Below the pieces are notes generated by a model that worked only from the letters and a program-made list of their open reading frames with translations, ran no database searches and was not told where the DNA came from. A program made the position numbers and the translations under genes. Of a stretch of DNA of 64,000 nucleotides, positions 26,592-36,249 are shown in pieces. Position 1 is the stretch's first letter. Every line of letters begins with the position of its first letter. The stretch comes from Sphingomonas sp. KRR8 (GTDB lineage: Bacteria > Pseudomonadota > Alphaproteobacteria > Sphingomonadales > Sphingomonadaceae): positions 930,001 to 994,000 of the forward strand of contig NZ_CP097462.1 of NCBI RefSeq assembly GCF_023559245.1, given 5' to 3'.

Positions 26592-28439
26592 TCATGCGCC
26601 TGCGAGCTTCGCGAGTCTGTTGACCGCACTTTCGATGGTCCGGAGCCGTTCCTCCAGGGTCACCTTTTCGCTACTACGAACGCTGACGCTCGTGAGAACT
26701 CGGCCAAGCAAGGGTGCCGCTTCGCGCAGGCTATCCTGCTCGTCAGTCCCGTAAAAACTACCGTCAGGACGCGGACCAAGCAGGAGCCAGCGCGCACAGC
26801 CATCTCCGGACGAGAGCCCGACGCGCATGGGAAATAGCGGATCGGACCTATCGCAATCCAGTCTCGCACCGTTGCTCGTCAGCACGCGTCCAACCGTCCA
26901 TCCCGTCACCTCCTCGGCGTTCACTCCCCGAGCAGCCAACAGGCGCTCGTCCGCGAGTATGGCGCCGTAGCTGGCACGGACCGCTGTCAGCACCAGCGTA
27001 ACCATGTTGTCTGCCACCATTTCGAGTGATGAGCTGTCACGCCAGTCGTCGGCATGCTCCTTGAGGTCTCGTCCTAGCTGGGTCAGCCGCCGTTGGAAGC
27101 GGCGCTCTGCCCAGCCGTGAACCCGATTGTGCATCGGCACGACGATGACGGCCGCCAAGCCTGCAGCGACACCGCCAGCTACTCCCGTAGAACCGCCAAA
27201 CCAATGCTCTCCGCTAATCTCGAGCCCATGCTCAAGCCCGGCGAAGAGGCCCAAAAAGATAATGGTTAGAACGCCATAAGCTGCCGATCGGCTGAGCAGT
27301 GCATCCACGTCGTAGAGCCGGTAGCGCAACACGGATACAATCACCCCCAGCAAGATGCAGCCGAAGCCGGCCGAGTCGAGAAAGATGCGGCAGAGCTCAA
27401 GAAGTACGGCAGTGGCGTCGGTGCGCGACCGGTCGCTCGAAAGCACGGCCAGCAAGCTGGCCAACGCCAGAGGTGGAATTGACCAGATAAAACCAAGTAC
27501 CGCCCAGCGAATCTGCTGGCGCGCCCGCCCGTCGGGCAGTTGGTTGTAACGCTGCACAGCCGCCGCAGCGATGGCTAAAATAATCGCGAGGTCAAACAGG
27601 TTCATGAGCCTGCCGAAGACTTCCGGCAGAAGGGTGTCAGCAACAATCAGGCATGCTGAAACGCCTGCTGCCCACAAGGTCCAACGAGGGCGGAACTCAC
27701 CATCCGGGAAGACGAACAGTCCGGTGAAGAGTGCGAGCGCTCCTGCAGTGGCAAGGCTGTCGTGAAGCAGGGTCGAGCTCCCCGTCAGCCAAAATTGCCA
27801 AGTCTCGGGCCCCGTAGCGACGAGCAAAACCAGGCCAATCGCCAGCAGAGCAGCAAGCGTGCTTGATCGTGCGGCGCGAAAAAGCAGCACACCACCGGCC
27901 AACATCAAGAGGTCCAGCGATGCGCGGAGCGCGGTCTCGAGGGTCAGCTCCTGATTGGAGGTCATGCCTGTTCCGACAAACGCTTCGTCGAGGTTCCGGG
28001 CAGTCCTTGTGAGCCGATGATCGCGCAAGGTGCCCTGCGGCGATCGTGTGGTTAGTACCACGGTCTGGTTCTCAGGGCCAACGAGGTGGCTCTCGAGAAC
28101 TGCTCGATCACTGAGCAGTGACGAAACGTTGCGACCGTCAACAGCGACGATCCTGAGGCCTCGCACTATGCCGGCCCGTTGCGCTTCCTTTGTTAGCGGA
28201 TCACTGAGGCGCAGCTCACCGTTGTCCGTGTACCAGCCGAGGCCTAGGCGGGAGAATGGCCGCACCTCGTGCATACGGTAGTCGCGGTATTGACCGACGG
28301 CTAGCGCGACGAGGGCAAGCGCGAAGCTTGCAAACCAGATGATCCGAAAAAGCGTGAGCGCTCGTCGGCCAAGCGGGGGTAAAGCCACCGTTCGCGATTG
28401 CGATTGCGATTGCGATTGACCTCCGCGCTGCGCGTCCAT
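26592..28439 (-). CDS. Multi-pass membrane sensor-like protein without kinase domain
   Basis: About 615 aa. After an N-terminal Gln-Ser repeat comes a membrane helix, a PDZ-like periplasmic part (about residues 60-130; GIVRGLRIVAVDGRNV), about eight more helices, then YRLYDVDALLSRSAAYGVLT, a segment seen in bacterial histidine-kinase-like sensors. The cytoplasmic C-terminal part resembles a GAF-like region, ending in a coiled coil (LEERLRTIESAVNRLAKL). No H-box or HATPase domain is present. The ATG at 28439 has a GGGGGGA site. Probably a signalling protein that has lost or never had catalysis. Confidence 0.7.
   Translation of the reverse strand: MDAQRGGQSQSQSQSRTVALPPLGRRALTLFRIIWFASFALALVALAVGQYRDYRMHEVRPFSRLGLGWYTDNGELRLSDPLTKEAQRAGIVRGLRIVAVDGRNVSSLLSDRAVLESHLVGPENQTVVLTTRSPQGTLRDHRLTRTARNLDEAFVGTGMTSNQELTLETALRASLDLLMLAGGVLLFRAARSSTLAALLAIGLVLLVATGPETWQFWLTGSSTLLHDSLATAGALALFTGLFVFPDGEFRPRWTLWAAGVSACLIVADTLLPEVFGRLMNLFDLAIILAIAAAAVQRYNQLPDGRARQQIRWAVLGFIWSIPPLALASLLAVLSSDRSRTDATAVLLELCRIFLDSAGFGCILLGVIVSVLRYRLYDVDALLSRSAAYGVLTIIFLGLFAGLEHGLEISGEHWFGGSTGVAGGVAAGLAAVIVVPMHNRVHGWAERRFQRRLTQLGRDLKEHADDWRDSSSLEMVADNMVTLVLTAVRASYGAILADERLLAARGVNAEEVTGWTVGRVLTSNGARLDCDRSDPLFPMRVGLSSGDGCARWLLLGPRPDGSFYGTDEQDSLREAAPLLGRVLTSVSVRSSEKVTLEERLRTIESAVNRLAKLAGA
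28395..28418. repeat. Hexamer tandem repeat (CGATTG)4
   Basis: Four perfect tandem copies of CGATTG near the 5' end of the sensor-like gene, encoding Ser-Gln repeats on the minus strand. Being a multiple of three, copy changes would lengthen or shorten the protein's N-terminus without a frameshift. Confidence 0.7.
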
Positions 28440-28579
28440 TCCGTCCCCCCAGGGCACATGAATAGGGCGGCTTTCTCCCACACTTGCAAGCGAATTACAC
28501 GCCAGCAACAACTTGATCGCGCCGTGGATCGAGGGTTCGCTTGCCACCCTCGCAGCCGTTCAGAGCCAGGCGCACTTAA

Positions 28580-29083
28580 CCGCTCATCTTGGCCGAAAGC
28601 AGACCGTCTGATTTTGGCTCAAAGGCGGTCAAAGCAGCCGGTGGTTCATCTACGCTGTCGATGAGCAGATGCGACCTATTGACGGCCTCGCCCGCGAAGA
28701 TTCCCTCTATGGAGATGTTGAGTTTCTGCCCAAGGCAGAGAGTTGTTTGCAGACCGGCAGGTGGGGAAGCTTCGCTAGGCCCTGTGATCGCACTCTGGCC
28801 GGCGTGAGATCGGCTGCCGCCCTGAGCAAAGCGACCCCTTTTGCGAGCAATGCTCGCCCCGCATCGGGAAGACCTGTTCAGCTGCCGCTCTGAATGATGC
28901 CTCGTCGTCGGCAACAGTGCTCGGGAGGTCCAAGCCGGCGGCTTTAAGAACCCTTCGGTCCACGATGGTTGATTGGTAGGCCGACATGTACTCAGGAACT
29001 GTCTCGTCGCCGTAACCCAGCACAATCGCTTCGCAAACCGGGTGCTGCGCGGAGAATGGCACTCGCCGCAGCCACAGGCTCAC
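28580..29083 (-). pseudogene. Probable degraded gene of unknown function
   Basis: A frame from 29083 reads AIVLGYGDETVPEYMSAYQS and continues through DDEASFRAAAEQVFP; near 28870 the sense switches frame to DAGRALLAKGVALLRAAAD. Joining the two frames gives a more natural helical protein than either alone, which suggests a one-base deletion. I do not recognise the family. The gap 28440-29302 holds nothing else supportable. Confidence 0.3.
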
Positions 29084-29302
29084 GCCAGCCTACGGTATAG
29101 CCTGAGCTCGCGCGACCTCTGCCAACAGCTTCCAGAACAATCTTCGGAAATCCATGCAGGCCGCGCACGCGATGCCATTTGGAATTCTCATGGCGATGTG
29201 GAATTCCGTCCGGCCCTTGCGAGCCTTGCTTGATCGCCGTCAATTTCTGGAGCGCGGATTTGCCGTGAGTGGTTGCGGCCAGTCTGAAAGGTGGATCCAA
29301 CT

Positions 29303-30586
29303 ATGCACCTCTTTCGCAGCTGGCTGGTCGCGCTCTCTTCCGTGTCCACCTGCGTCGCGTCGCCAGCATTCGCTAGTAACGCGAACGGCACAAATCAGCA
29401 GGCCCCTGCCGTTGACCCTTCACTGAAGATCACCGTTGAGCCAGTCGGGCTGGTCGCTGGCGGCAAGCGCGCGGGCCTATTGTCGGCGCAGCAGGTCGAG
29501 CTGGACCTGGCAATCGACTGGGGCAAGATCGCGCAGCTGGACGGCCTGACCAGTCACGTCACGCTAGTGAACCGGACTGGCTTCGACGCCAGCAAACGAC
29601 TGATTGGCGATAATGTGCTGCAGAGCCAGGCCGTCTACGGTGGCACCTTCCACAAGCCCATCCATCTGGTGCAAGCCTATTTCGAGGACAAGCTCGATGG
29701 CGGCCGATGGGATCTCGCCGCCGGCCGCTTGCCCGTGGGCGAGGCGTTCGCCTCCTCACCGCTTTACTGCGGCTTCATGAACACCGCTCTGTGTGGCTAC
29801 CCCCATGCGCTCGCGGCCAAGCAGGGCTTCTCGACGTTTCCGAACTCAACCTGGGGAGCGCGGGCAAAATTCTCTCCTGGCAAGTCCGTCTATGCGCAGG
29901 CGGGGGCCTATCAGGTGCGGCCGCAAGCTGGCGGGCCTTGGGGTTTGAATTGGGGCTGGTCAGGGACCACCGGCACCTATCTTCCGGTCGAAATCGGCTG
30001 GGAACCGACGTTGCGTGGAGGCCGTCTGCCGGGCCATTACAAAATTGGCGTTGGCTACGACACGTCCTCGTACAAGGACAATTTCCAAGACGCGACAGGC
30101 GCTGCGTTTGCTCTGAGTGGTCGCCAGCCCGCGAAACGCCACGGTCGCTACTCGGCATATGTGCTCGCCGACCAGATGCTTGCCCGTCACGGTGAGGGGG
30201 ACCAGAACGGCCTGATTATCATGGGCGGGTACGTCCACTCGCGTCCGGCGAATTCGGAGATTTCCAGCTTCGGCTTCGTGGGCTTGGCCGATCAAGGTCT
30301 GGTCGCCAGCAGGCCTAAGGACACTGCGGGGCTGCTGTTTGCCTATGCGAAGGTCAGCTCGCCCGCGGTGCGGACGGAGCGCATCGAGGAAAGCTTGGGC
30401 GAGCCCCTGTTGTTCGACGCCAACGGCGTACAGTCGCACGAAGCATTGATTGAAGCGCGCTATGACGTGGTTTTGAACAAGCAGGTCGATGTGATGCCCG
30501 ACGTGCAATATGTCATTCGCCCAGGGGCGACACGGTATCAGCGGAACGCGCTGCTCGCCGGTGCGCTGCTGACGATCAAGCTCTAA
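29303..30586 (+). CDS. OprB-family carbohydrate-selective porin
   Basis: 427-aa outer-membrane beta-barrel protein with a signal peptide (MHLFRSWLVALSSVSTCVAS...AFA). The body matches the OprB family: GGTFHKPIHLVQAYFED, DLAAGRLPVGEAFASS, then many amphipathic strands, and a final strand ending in TIKL. The ATG at 29303 follows AAAGGTGG; a GTG at 29291 is also in frame. It would bring sugars or alcohols into the periplasm, and it stands just upstream of the periplasmic PQQ dehydrogenase cassette, which fits substrate supply. Confidence 0.85.
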   Translation: MHLFRSWLVALSSVSTCVASPAFASNANGTNQQAPAVDPSLKITVEPVGLVAGGKRAGLLSAQQVELDLAIDWGKIAQLDGLTSHVTLVNRTGFDASKRLIGDNVLQSQAVYGGTFHKPIHLVQAYFEDKLDGGRWDLAAGRLPVGEAFASSPLYCGFMNTALCGYPHALAAKQGFSTFPNSTWGARAKFSPGKSVYAQAGAYQVRPQAGGPWGLNWGWSGTTGTYLPVEIGWEPTLRGGRLPGHYKIGVGYDTSSYKDNFQDATGAAFALSGRQPAKRHGRYSAYVLADQMLARHGEGDQNGLIIMGGYVHSRPANSEISSFGFVGLADQGLVASRPKDTAGLLFAYAKVSSPAVRTERIEESLGEPLLFDANGVQSHEALIEARYDVVLNKQVDVMPDVQYVIRPGATRYQRNALLAGALLTIKL

Positions 30587-30753
30587 GTTCAGGGGCGACC
30601 GCCCGACCTACCACAGGCATCTAAAAGGATGTTGTTACAGTGGCTTACAGCCAGAACTTGCGCGTGGTCAATTCTGGTTTCCTGCGGGTATTAAAGCCGC
30701 GGTTGCTGGTTTAGCTCGGACATCGGGGTGGCGCGCCAAAGGACGGTGCGTTG

Positions 30754-32664
30754 ATGAAGACAAGTTTGAAAAGGCATTCAGGGCTGAGCCGTGGGCGTAT
30801 CGCTGGAAGCGCTGCGATTGCCCTGATATTCCCGGCCGTGGCCGCTTATGCCGCGTACAACATCTATACCGGGGCGACCGGAAGGCCGGTCCAGCAACAG
30901 CTGCGTTCGATCACAGGCGCAGCCGCCGATTACGCCCCCAACGACCCTGCCGGTGAGTGGCGATCGCCCGCGCGCGATTACGCGAATACTCGCTATAGTC
31001 CGCTCGCGCAGATCAACCGAAGCAATGTCGCACGCCTGAAGGTCGCCTGGAGCTTCTCGGACGGCACGCTCTACGGACACGAAGGGGCACCGCTGGTCGT
31101 GGGCAACACGATGTACGTCGTGTCGCCCTACCCCAATGTTGCCTATGCGCTGGACCTTTCCAAACCCGGCGCGCCGATCAAGTGGAGCTATGATGCGAAG
31201 ACCTCGCCGATCGCGATCGGCAAGGCTTGCTGCGATGCGGTGCTGCGCGGCTGGGCCTATGCCGACGGCAAGCTGATCTTCAACCTGCTCGATGCGCATA
31301 CGGTGGCGGTCGATGCCAATACCGGCAAGGAACTATGGCGCACCAAGATGGCCAACGTCGAGCATGGCGTGACCATGACGATGGCCGCCTTCGTGGCCGG
31401 CAACAAAGTATTCGTCGGCAATTCGGGCGGCGAAATGGGTGTCAGCGGCTGGCTCGCCGCGCTTGATCTCAACAGCGGAAAGGAGCTGTGGCGCGCCTAC
31501 GGAATCGGCAATGATCAGCAAGCGCGATTGGGCTCCGACTTTCAGCCTTTTTACTCCTGGATGCGGGGCAAGGACTTGGGCGTGCGCACGTGGCCGGCCG
31601 GCATGTGGAAGACCGGCGCTGCGGCGACCTGGGGGTTCGTATCCTACGATCCCAAGACGAATCTGCTCTATTACGGCACCAGCAATCCGGGGCCCCGCGT
31701 TCCATCTCAACGCCCCGGTGATAATCTTTGGACCAGCGCCGTATTCGCCCGTGACGCCAACAGCGGCATGGCCAAGTGGGCCTATCAATATACGCCGCAC
31801 GACGAGTGGGACTATGACGGCGTCAACGAGCACATGCTGCTCAACATTCCATGGCAGGGACAACGCCGAGACGTTCTTGTCCACTTCGATCGCAATGGCT
31901 TTGCGTACACGATCGACCGTCGCTCGGGCCAGGTGCTGGTTGCTGATCAATATGCTTATCAGAACTGGTCCAATGGCGTGGACCTCCGCACCGGACGGCC
32001 CATCGTCAAACCCGAGATGGAGCCCAAACCAGGCCAGACGCTGAAGCGGGTATGCCCGCCCGACATCGGCACCAAGGATTGGCAGCCGTCGGCGTTCAAC
32101 CCGCACACCGGGCTAGTTTACACGGGCATCTTCAACATCTGCATGGACCTGACCGACCATGTGGTCTCGTACATTGCGGGCACGCCCTACGACGGCATGG
32201 AGATGAAGCGCTATCCAGCCGACGGCAAGCACTGGGGCGGCTTCATCGCCTGGGATCCGGTGCGCGGGCGCAAGCTGTGGGAAATTCCCGAAAAGTTCAT
32301 GGTGATGAGCGGCACGTTGTCGACTGCCGGCGACGTTCTATTCTACGGCACCGTCGACGGCTGGTTCCGGGCGGTCGACGCATGGACTGGCAAGGTGCTG
32401 TGGTCGCAAAAACTGTCGTCGGGCATCATTGGCCAGCCGATGACCTATACTGGTCCGGACGGCCGTCAATACGTCGCGATCTACACGGGCGTGGGTGGGG
32501 CCGCGATGGTCTCAGCCGACACGCCGGGCTTCCCCGCTCGGGGCGGCGCGCTCTACGTTTTCTCACTGGACGGGCAGTCACCGGGTAGCGGTGCCGGAAT
32601 GCTGGAGACGGAGGCGAACGCCGCCGCCAGCCAGGCTGACGTCACCCAGAAAGGGCGGCACTGA
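30754..32664 (+). CDS. PQQ-dependent alcohol dehydrogenase, probably lanthanide type
   Basis: 636-aa quinoprotein of the methanol/ethanol dehydrogenase family with an N-terminal signal or anchor helix. It has the vicinal Cys159-Cys160 pair, eight propeller blades with tryptophan-docking repeats (for example GKELWR, GKVLW) and the active-site segment HDEWDYDGVNE. Asp-353 is the catalytic base, and Asp-355 two residues later is the extra ligand found in lanthanide-dependent XoxF/ExaF enzymes; calcium MxaF has Ala there. ATG at 30754 with AAAGGACG. It oxidises alcohols in the periplasm and passes electrons to the cytochrome c encoded next. Confidence 0.9.
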   Translation: MKTSLKRHSGLSRGRIAGSAAIALIFPAVAAYAAYNIYTGATGRPVQQQLRSITGAAADYAPNDPAGEWRSPARDYANTRYSPLAQINRSNVARLKVAWSFSDGTLYGHEGAPLVVGNTMYVVSPYPNVAYALDLSKPGAPIKWSYDAKTSPIAIGKACCDAVLRGWAYADGKLIFNLLDAHTVAVDANTGKELWRTKMANVEHGVTMTMAAFVAGNKVFVGNSGGEMGVSGWLAALDLNSGKELWRAYGIGNDQQARLGSDFQPFYSWMRGKDLGVRTWPAGMWKTGAAATWGFVSYDPKTNLLYYGTSNPGPRVPSQRPGDNLWTSAVFARDANSGMAKWAYQYTPHDEWDYDGVNEHMLLNIPWQGQRRDVLVHFDRNGFAYTIDRRSGQVLVADQYAYQNWSNGVDLRTGRPIVKPEMEPKPGQTLKRVCPPDIGTKDWQPSAFNPHTGLVYTGIFNICMDLTDHVVSYIAGTPYDGMEMKRYPADGKHWGGFIAWDPVRGRKLWEIPEKFMVMSGTLSTAGDVLFYGTVDGWFRAVDAWTGKVLWSQKLSSGIIGQPMTYTGPDGRQYVAIYTGVGGAAMVSADTPGFPARGGALYVFSLDGQSPGSGAGMLETEANAAASQADVTQKGRH

Positions 32665-32666
32665 TC

Positions 32667-33326
32667 ATGAGTCCGTCGGGTCGCACGATTGCTGCAGCGG
32701 TGGTCGCCGCACTTGTCGCCGGAGGCGCCACGGCGTGGGTCATGCAAACTCGCGCGCCAGGCTCTGAACGCTCCGTCACGCTGCAGTCGACCACACCGCT
32801 CCCGCCCGAAGGGGCCGCCGCACTGGTACCACTCGGGGACTTGGCAGGCAGCGCTGAGACCACGCTCCCAGCCAGCCTTGCCAATCCACTCAAGCAAGAC
32901 GCGTCGGCAGTGAACGAGGGCAAGCGATTGTTCGCGCAGATGAACTGCGCCGGCTGCCACGGCTACACCGCAAAGGGCGGCATGGGTCCGGACCTGACCG
33001 ACACGCACTGGCGCTACGGCGGCACGCCCGTCCAGATCTACAAGTCAATCTTTGAGGGCCGTCCCCAGGGCATGCCGGCTTGGGGGCGCGCGCTGCCTTC
33101 TCACTCCATCTGGCAGCTAACCAGCTATATCGAGAGCCTGGGCGGAAGTTTCCCGGCCGATGCCTACCATGCCGGGCAACAGGGGGACCTGGCCGGCCAA
33201 GCCAGCGCTGCGGAGTCAGGCGAACCGCCCGCGGATAATGGCGGGAACCACAAGCCGGCGGCCGGCAGCGGCTCACAATCACAGCAATCGGGCAAGTCGA
33301 GTGGGGCCGGCGGGAGCCACCCATGA
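32667..33326 (+). CDS. Monohaem cytochrome c, electron acceptor of the PQQ dehydrogenase
   Basis: 219-aa exported or membrane-anchored cytochrome: N-terminal hydrophobic segment (residues 7-25), a linker, the haem site CAGCH (about residue 94), the axial Met in GMPAWG and the terminal helix SIWQLTSYIESLGG. A Gly/Ser/Gln-rich tail of about 45 residues follows. It starts two bases after the dehydrogenase stop and ends by overlapping the oxidase subunit II start. It likely carries electrons from the quinoprotein to the oxidase. Confidence 0.88.
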   Translation: MSPSGRTIAAAVVAALVAGGATAWVMQTRAPGSERSVTLQSTTPLPPEGAAALVPLGDLAGSAETTLPASLANPLKQDASAVNEGKRLFAQMNCAGCHGYTAKGGMGPDLTDTHWRYGGTPVQIYKSIFEGRPQGMPAWGRALPSHSIWQLTSYIESLGGSFPADAYHAGQQGDLAGQASAAESGEPPADNGGNHKPAAGSGSQSQQSGKSSGAGGSHP

Positions 33327-34327
33327 TCCGCGCCCGTTGGATCCTTTCCTGTCCTGCGCTCGCACTGACCGGGTGCGCGTCCTTGCCCTTATCCTATCTG
33401 GACTCCACAGCGCCGGTCGGTGGCCGCATTGCGCAGCTCGGTTGGGGGATGCTGATCATCTCCGTCGTGGTGGTGCTGATCATCGCGGGTCTGCTCGTCG
33501 CGGCGATCTGGCGCGGGTCAACGGAAGTCGACGGGCGCGAGCTTGCGGTTCGGCGCGATACCGGTGGCATGCGCTGGATTTACGTTGGAGTCGGAATCTC
33601 GAGCGCGGTGCTAGCGATTTCCGCTATTTGGACGCTGCTGACGCTCAAGGCGGTGGCGCAGCCTGCCAGCGGCGCGGCACCGTTGACGATTGGCATCGTT
33701 GCGCACCAATGGTGGTGGCAGGCCGACTACCGACCGTCACAAGCGCAAGGCAACTTCACGACAGCGAATGAAGTCCACATCCCGGTCGGTGTTCCCGTCC
33801 GCTTTGAACTTCGGTCCGCCGACGTGATCCACAGCTTTTGGGTCCCCAAGCTTGCTGGGAAGACCGATGTCATTCCTGGCAGGACGAACTCCATGTGGGT
33901 CGAAGCCCGGCAGCCGGGCATCTATCGTGGACAGTGCGCGGAATACTGCGGCATCGAACATGCGCTGATGTCCTTCAGGGTCATTGCGGAGCCCATCGAC
34001 CGATTTCGTTCCTGGCAAGCGGCGGAGCTTTCCGGCCGATCGCCTCAGCAGGGAAGTGCCAGTGCGCAGGGCGCAGCCATCTTCGCGGCGCACTGTGGTG
34101 CTTGTCACGCGATGCGCGGCACCGAGGCCGGCGGCGCTTATGGGCCCGATCTCACCAACCTGGGCAGCCGGACCACACTGGCTGCCGGCATGATCCAGAA
34201 CACGCCGCGCAATCTCGCTTACTGGATACGTCATGCGCAGGAGGTGAAGCCCGGCGCGCGCATGCCGAACGTGCCGCTGAGTGACGCTGATGTGGCGAAA
34301 CTCGTGCCGTACCTGGAGGCTCGTTGA
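33323..34327 (+). CDS. ctaC: Cytochrome c oxidase subunit II fused to cytochrome c (caa3 type)
   Basis: 334-aa lipoprotein-like subunit. Lipobox ALTGCAS at the N-terminus, two membrane helices (about 35-60 and 85-110), and a cupredoxin domain with the CuA site: His in DVIHSFWVP and the cluster GQCAEYCGIEHALM. A C-terminal cytochrome c domain has CGACH and a Met in ARMPNVP. The fusion lets the upstream cytochrome donate directly. The start overlaps the cytochrome gene by four bases, and the next gene begins three bases after its stop. Confidence 0.93.
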   Translation: MIRARWILSCPALALTGCASLPLSYLDSTAPVGGRIAQLGWGMLIISVVVVLIIAGLLVAAIWRGSTEVDGRELAVRRDTGGMRWIYVGVGISSAVLAISAIWTLLTLKAVAQPASGAAPLTIGIVAHQWWWQADYRPSQAQGNFTTANEVHIPVGVPVRFELRSADVIHSFWVPKLAGKTDVIPGRTNSMWVEARQPGIYRGQCAEYCGIEHALMSFRVIAEPIDRFRSWQAAELSGRSPQQGSASAQGAAIFAAHCGACHAMRGTEAGGAYGPDLTNLGSRTTLAAGMIQNTPRNLAYWIRHAQEVKPGARMPNVPLSDADVAKLVPYLEAR

Positions 34328-34329
34328 TC

Positions 34330-36249
34330 ATGGCCACCGTTCCCGTACCGGCACCGGAACAGGAAAAGCTCGTCCGCACATGGGAAACTGCGCCCGGTGT
34401 GTACGGCTGGTGCGCCACCGTCGATCACAAGCAGATCGGCATCCGCTATCTGGTAACCTCGATTGTATTCCTGCTGCTCGGCGGAGTGGAGGCGCTGACT
34501 CTCCGCATTCAGCTCGCGCAACCCAACCTGAAGTTCCTCGCGCCCGAGCAGTACGATCAGCTCTTCTCGATGCACGGCGTGACGATGATCTTCCTGTACG
34601 CCCTGCCAGTGCTTTCCGGCTTCAGCAACTATCTGTGGCCGCTCATGCTCGGCTCGCGCGACATGGCGTTTCCGCGCCTGAATGCGCTGTCCTACTGGCT
34701 CTACCTCTTCAGCGGCATATTTCTCTACGTCGGCCTGCCGCTCGGCCAGGCACCAAACGGCGGCTGGTTCAATTACGTCCCCTACACCAGCAGCGAATAT
34801 GATCCCGGCATCAACATCGACATCTTCGCGCTCGGGCTGATCTTCCTCGGCATTTCAACCGTGGTTGGATCGGCCAATTTCGTGGTGACACTGCTGCGCA
34901 CGCGCGCGCCGGGCATGTCGATCAACCGTATGCCGATCCTGGTGTGGGGCACAATGACGGCATCGGTCGCGAACCTCTTCGCCGTGCCGGCGCTCAGCCT
35001 CGCCTGCTTCATGCTGTGGCTGGATCGGAACTTCGGAACCAGCTTCTTCGCGGTTCGTGGCGGCGGGCAGCCACTGCTGTGGCAGCACCTATTCTGGTCG
35101 TTTGGCCACCCGTGGGTCTATGCGCTCGTGCTGCCTTCGATGGGTATCGTCTCCGACGCCCTGCCGGTATTCTGCCGGCGTCCGCTGGTCGGCTATACGG
35201 CGGTAGCCTTGGCCACCGTCACGACCATGGTGATCGGCTTCGGCGTGTGGGTCCACCATATGTTCGCAACTGGCCTGCCCACCATGGCGATCTCATTCTT
35301 CAGCGCCGCCAGCATCATCATCGCCGTTCCCAGCGCAATCGCTGTGTTCGCCTGGATTGCGACGATCTGGACCGGACGGCCGGTGTTCAAGGTGCCGTTT
35401 CTCTATTTCGCCGGATTTATCCTGTTGTTCGTGATCGGCGGTGTCTCTGGCTTCATGACGGCCTCAGCCGCGCTCGACTGGCAGCTTACCGATACCTACT
35501 TTGTCGTTGCCCACCTCCATTACGTGCTGCTCGGCATCAACCTGTTCCCGGTGCTTGGTGGCTTGGTCTACTGGTTTCCGAAGTTCAGTGGCCGGATGAT
35601 GGACGAGCGGCTCGGCCGGTGGGCCTTCTGGATCATGTTCATCGGCTTCAACCTTGCGTTCTTCCCCATGCACATCGTCGGCCTGGAAGGGATGCCGCGC
35701 CGCATCTACACCTACCCCGCCGATCTCGGCGTAGGCGGCTGGAACCTCCTGATCACCATCGGCGCCTTCATGCTTGCGTCGGGCATTCTCCTGTTTCTCT
35801 ATAATCTCGTGCGGAGCCTTTCAGTGGGCGAAGTTGCCGGTCCGAACCCGTGGGACGCACCGACGCTGGAATGGTCGACCTCATCGCCGCCGCCGCCCCA
35901 AAATTTCGACATCATCCCGATCATCGCCAGTCGTCACCCACTGTGGGAAGACCGGCTTGAGGACGTCGAGGACCGCTCTCAACTCACCACCGGCTATCTC
36001 CTCGATCACGGTCGTGAAACCATCGGAACCACGCCTCTGGATGCAGAGCCCAACGTGATCCTGCGCATGCCGGGTGACAGCCTTCTCCCCCTCTGCCTGG
36101 CCGTGGCGACCAGCGTGCTGTTCTTCGCATTACTCAGCAAGCTTTGGTTGATCGCAGGCCTCGGTTTCGCAGCCGCTCTGGTGACGCTGATCTTGTGGTT
36201 TGCGCCCGAACCCCTCGCCGACCCCGAACATCCGAGGCTCTATGCCTGA
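34330..36249 (+). CDS. ctaD: Cytochrome c oxidase subunit I, atypical proton-channel residues
   Basis: 639-aa haem-copper oxidase core with twelve canonical helices plus extra C-terminal helices. All metal ligands are present: His-82, His-260, His-309 and His-310, His-395 and His-397, and the cross-link Tyr-264. The channel residues differ: GHPWVY has Trp-262 where the D-channel Glu normally is, INIDIFALG has Asn-162 where the entry Asp normally is, and PSAIAVFAW has Ala-338 where the K-channel Lys is expected. Proton pumping may therefore differ from A1 oxidases. ATG at 34330; the end overlaps ctaE. Confidence 0.93.
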   Translation: MATVPVPAPEQEKLVRTWETAPGVYGWCATVDHKQIGIRYLVTSIVFLLLGGVEALTLRIQLAQPNLKFLAPEQYDQLFSMHGVTMIFLYALPVLSGFSNYLWPLMLGSRDMAFPRLNALSYWLYLFSGIFLYVGLPLGQAPNGGWFNYVPYTSSEYDPGINIDIFALGLIFLGISTVVGSANFVVTLLRTRAPGMSINRMPILVWGTMTASVANLFAVPALSLACFMLWLDRNFGTSFFAVRGGGQPLLWQHLFWSFGHPWVYALVLPSMGIVSDALPVFCRRPLVGYTAVALATVTTMVIGFGVWVHHMFATGLPTMAISFFSAASIIIAVPSAIAVFAWIATIWTGRPVFKVPFLYFAGFILLFVIGGVSGFMTASAALDWQLTDTYFVVAHLHYVLLGINLFPVLGGLVYWFPKFSGRMMDERLGRWAFWIMFIGFNLAFFPMHIVGLEGMPRRIYTYPADLGVGGWNLLITIGAFMLASGILLFLYNLVRSLSVGEVAGPNPWDAPTLEWSTSSPPPPQNFDIIPIIASRHPLWEDRLEDVEDRSQLTTGYLLDHGRETIGTTPLDAEPNVILRMPGDSLLPLCLAVATSVLFFALLSKLWLIAGLGFAAALVTLILWFAPEPLADPEHPRLYA

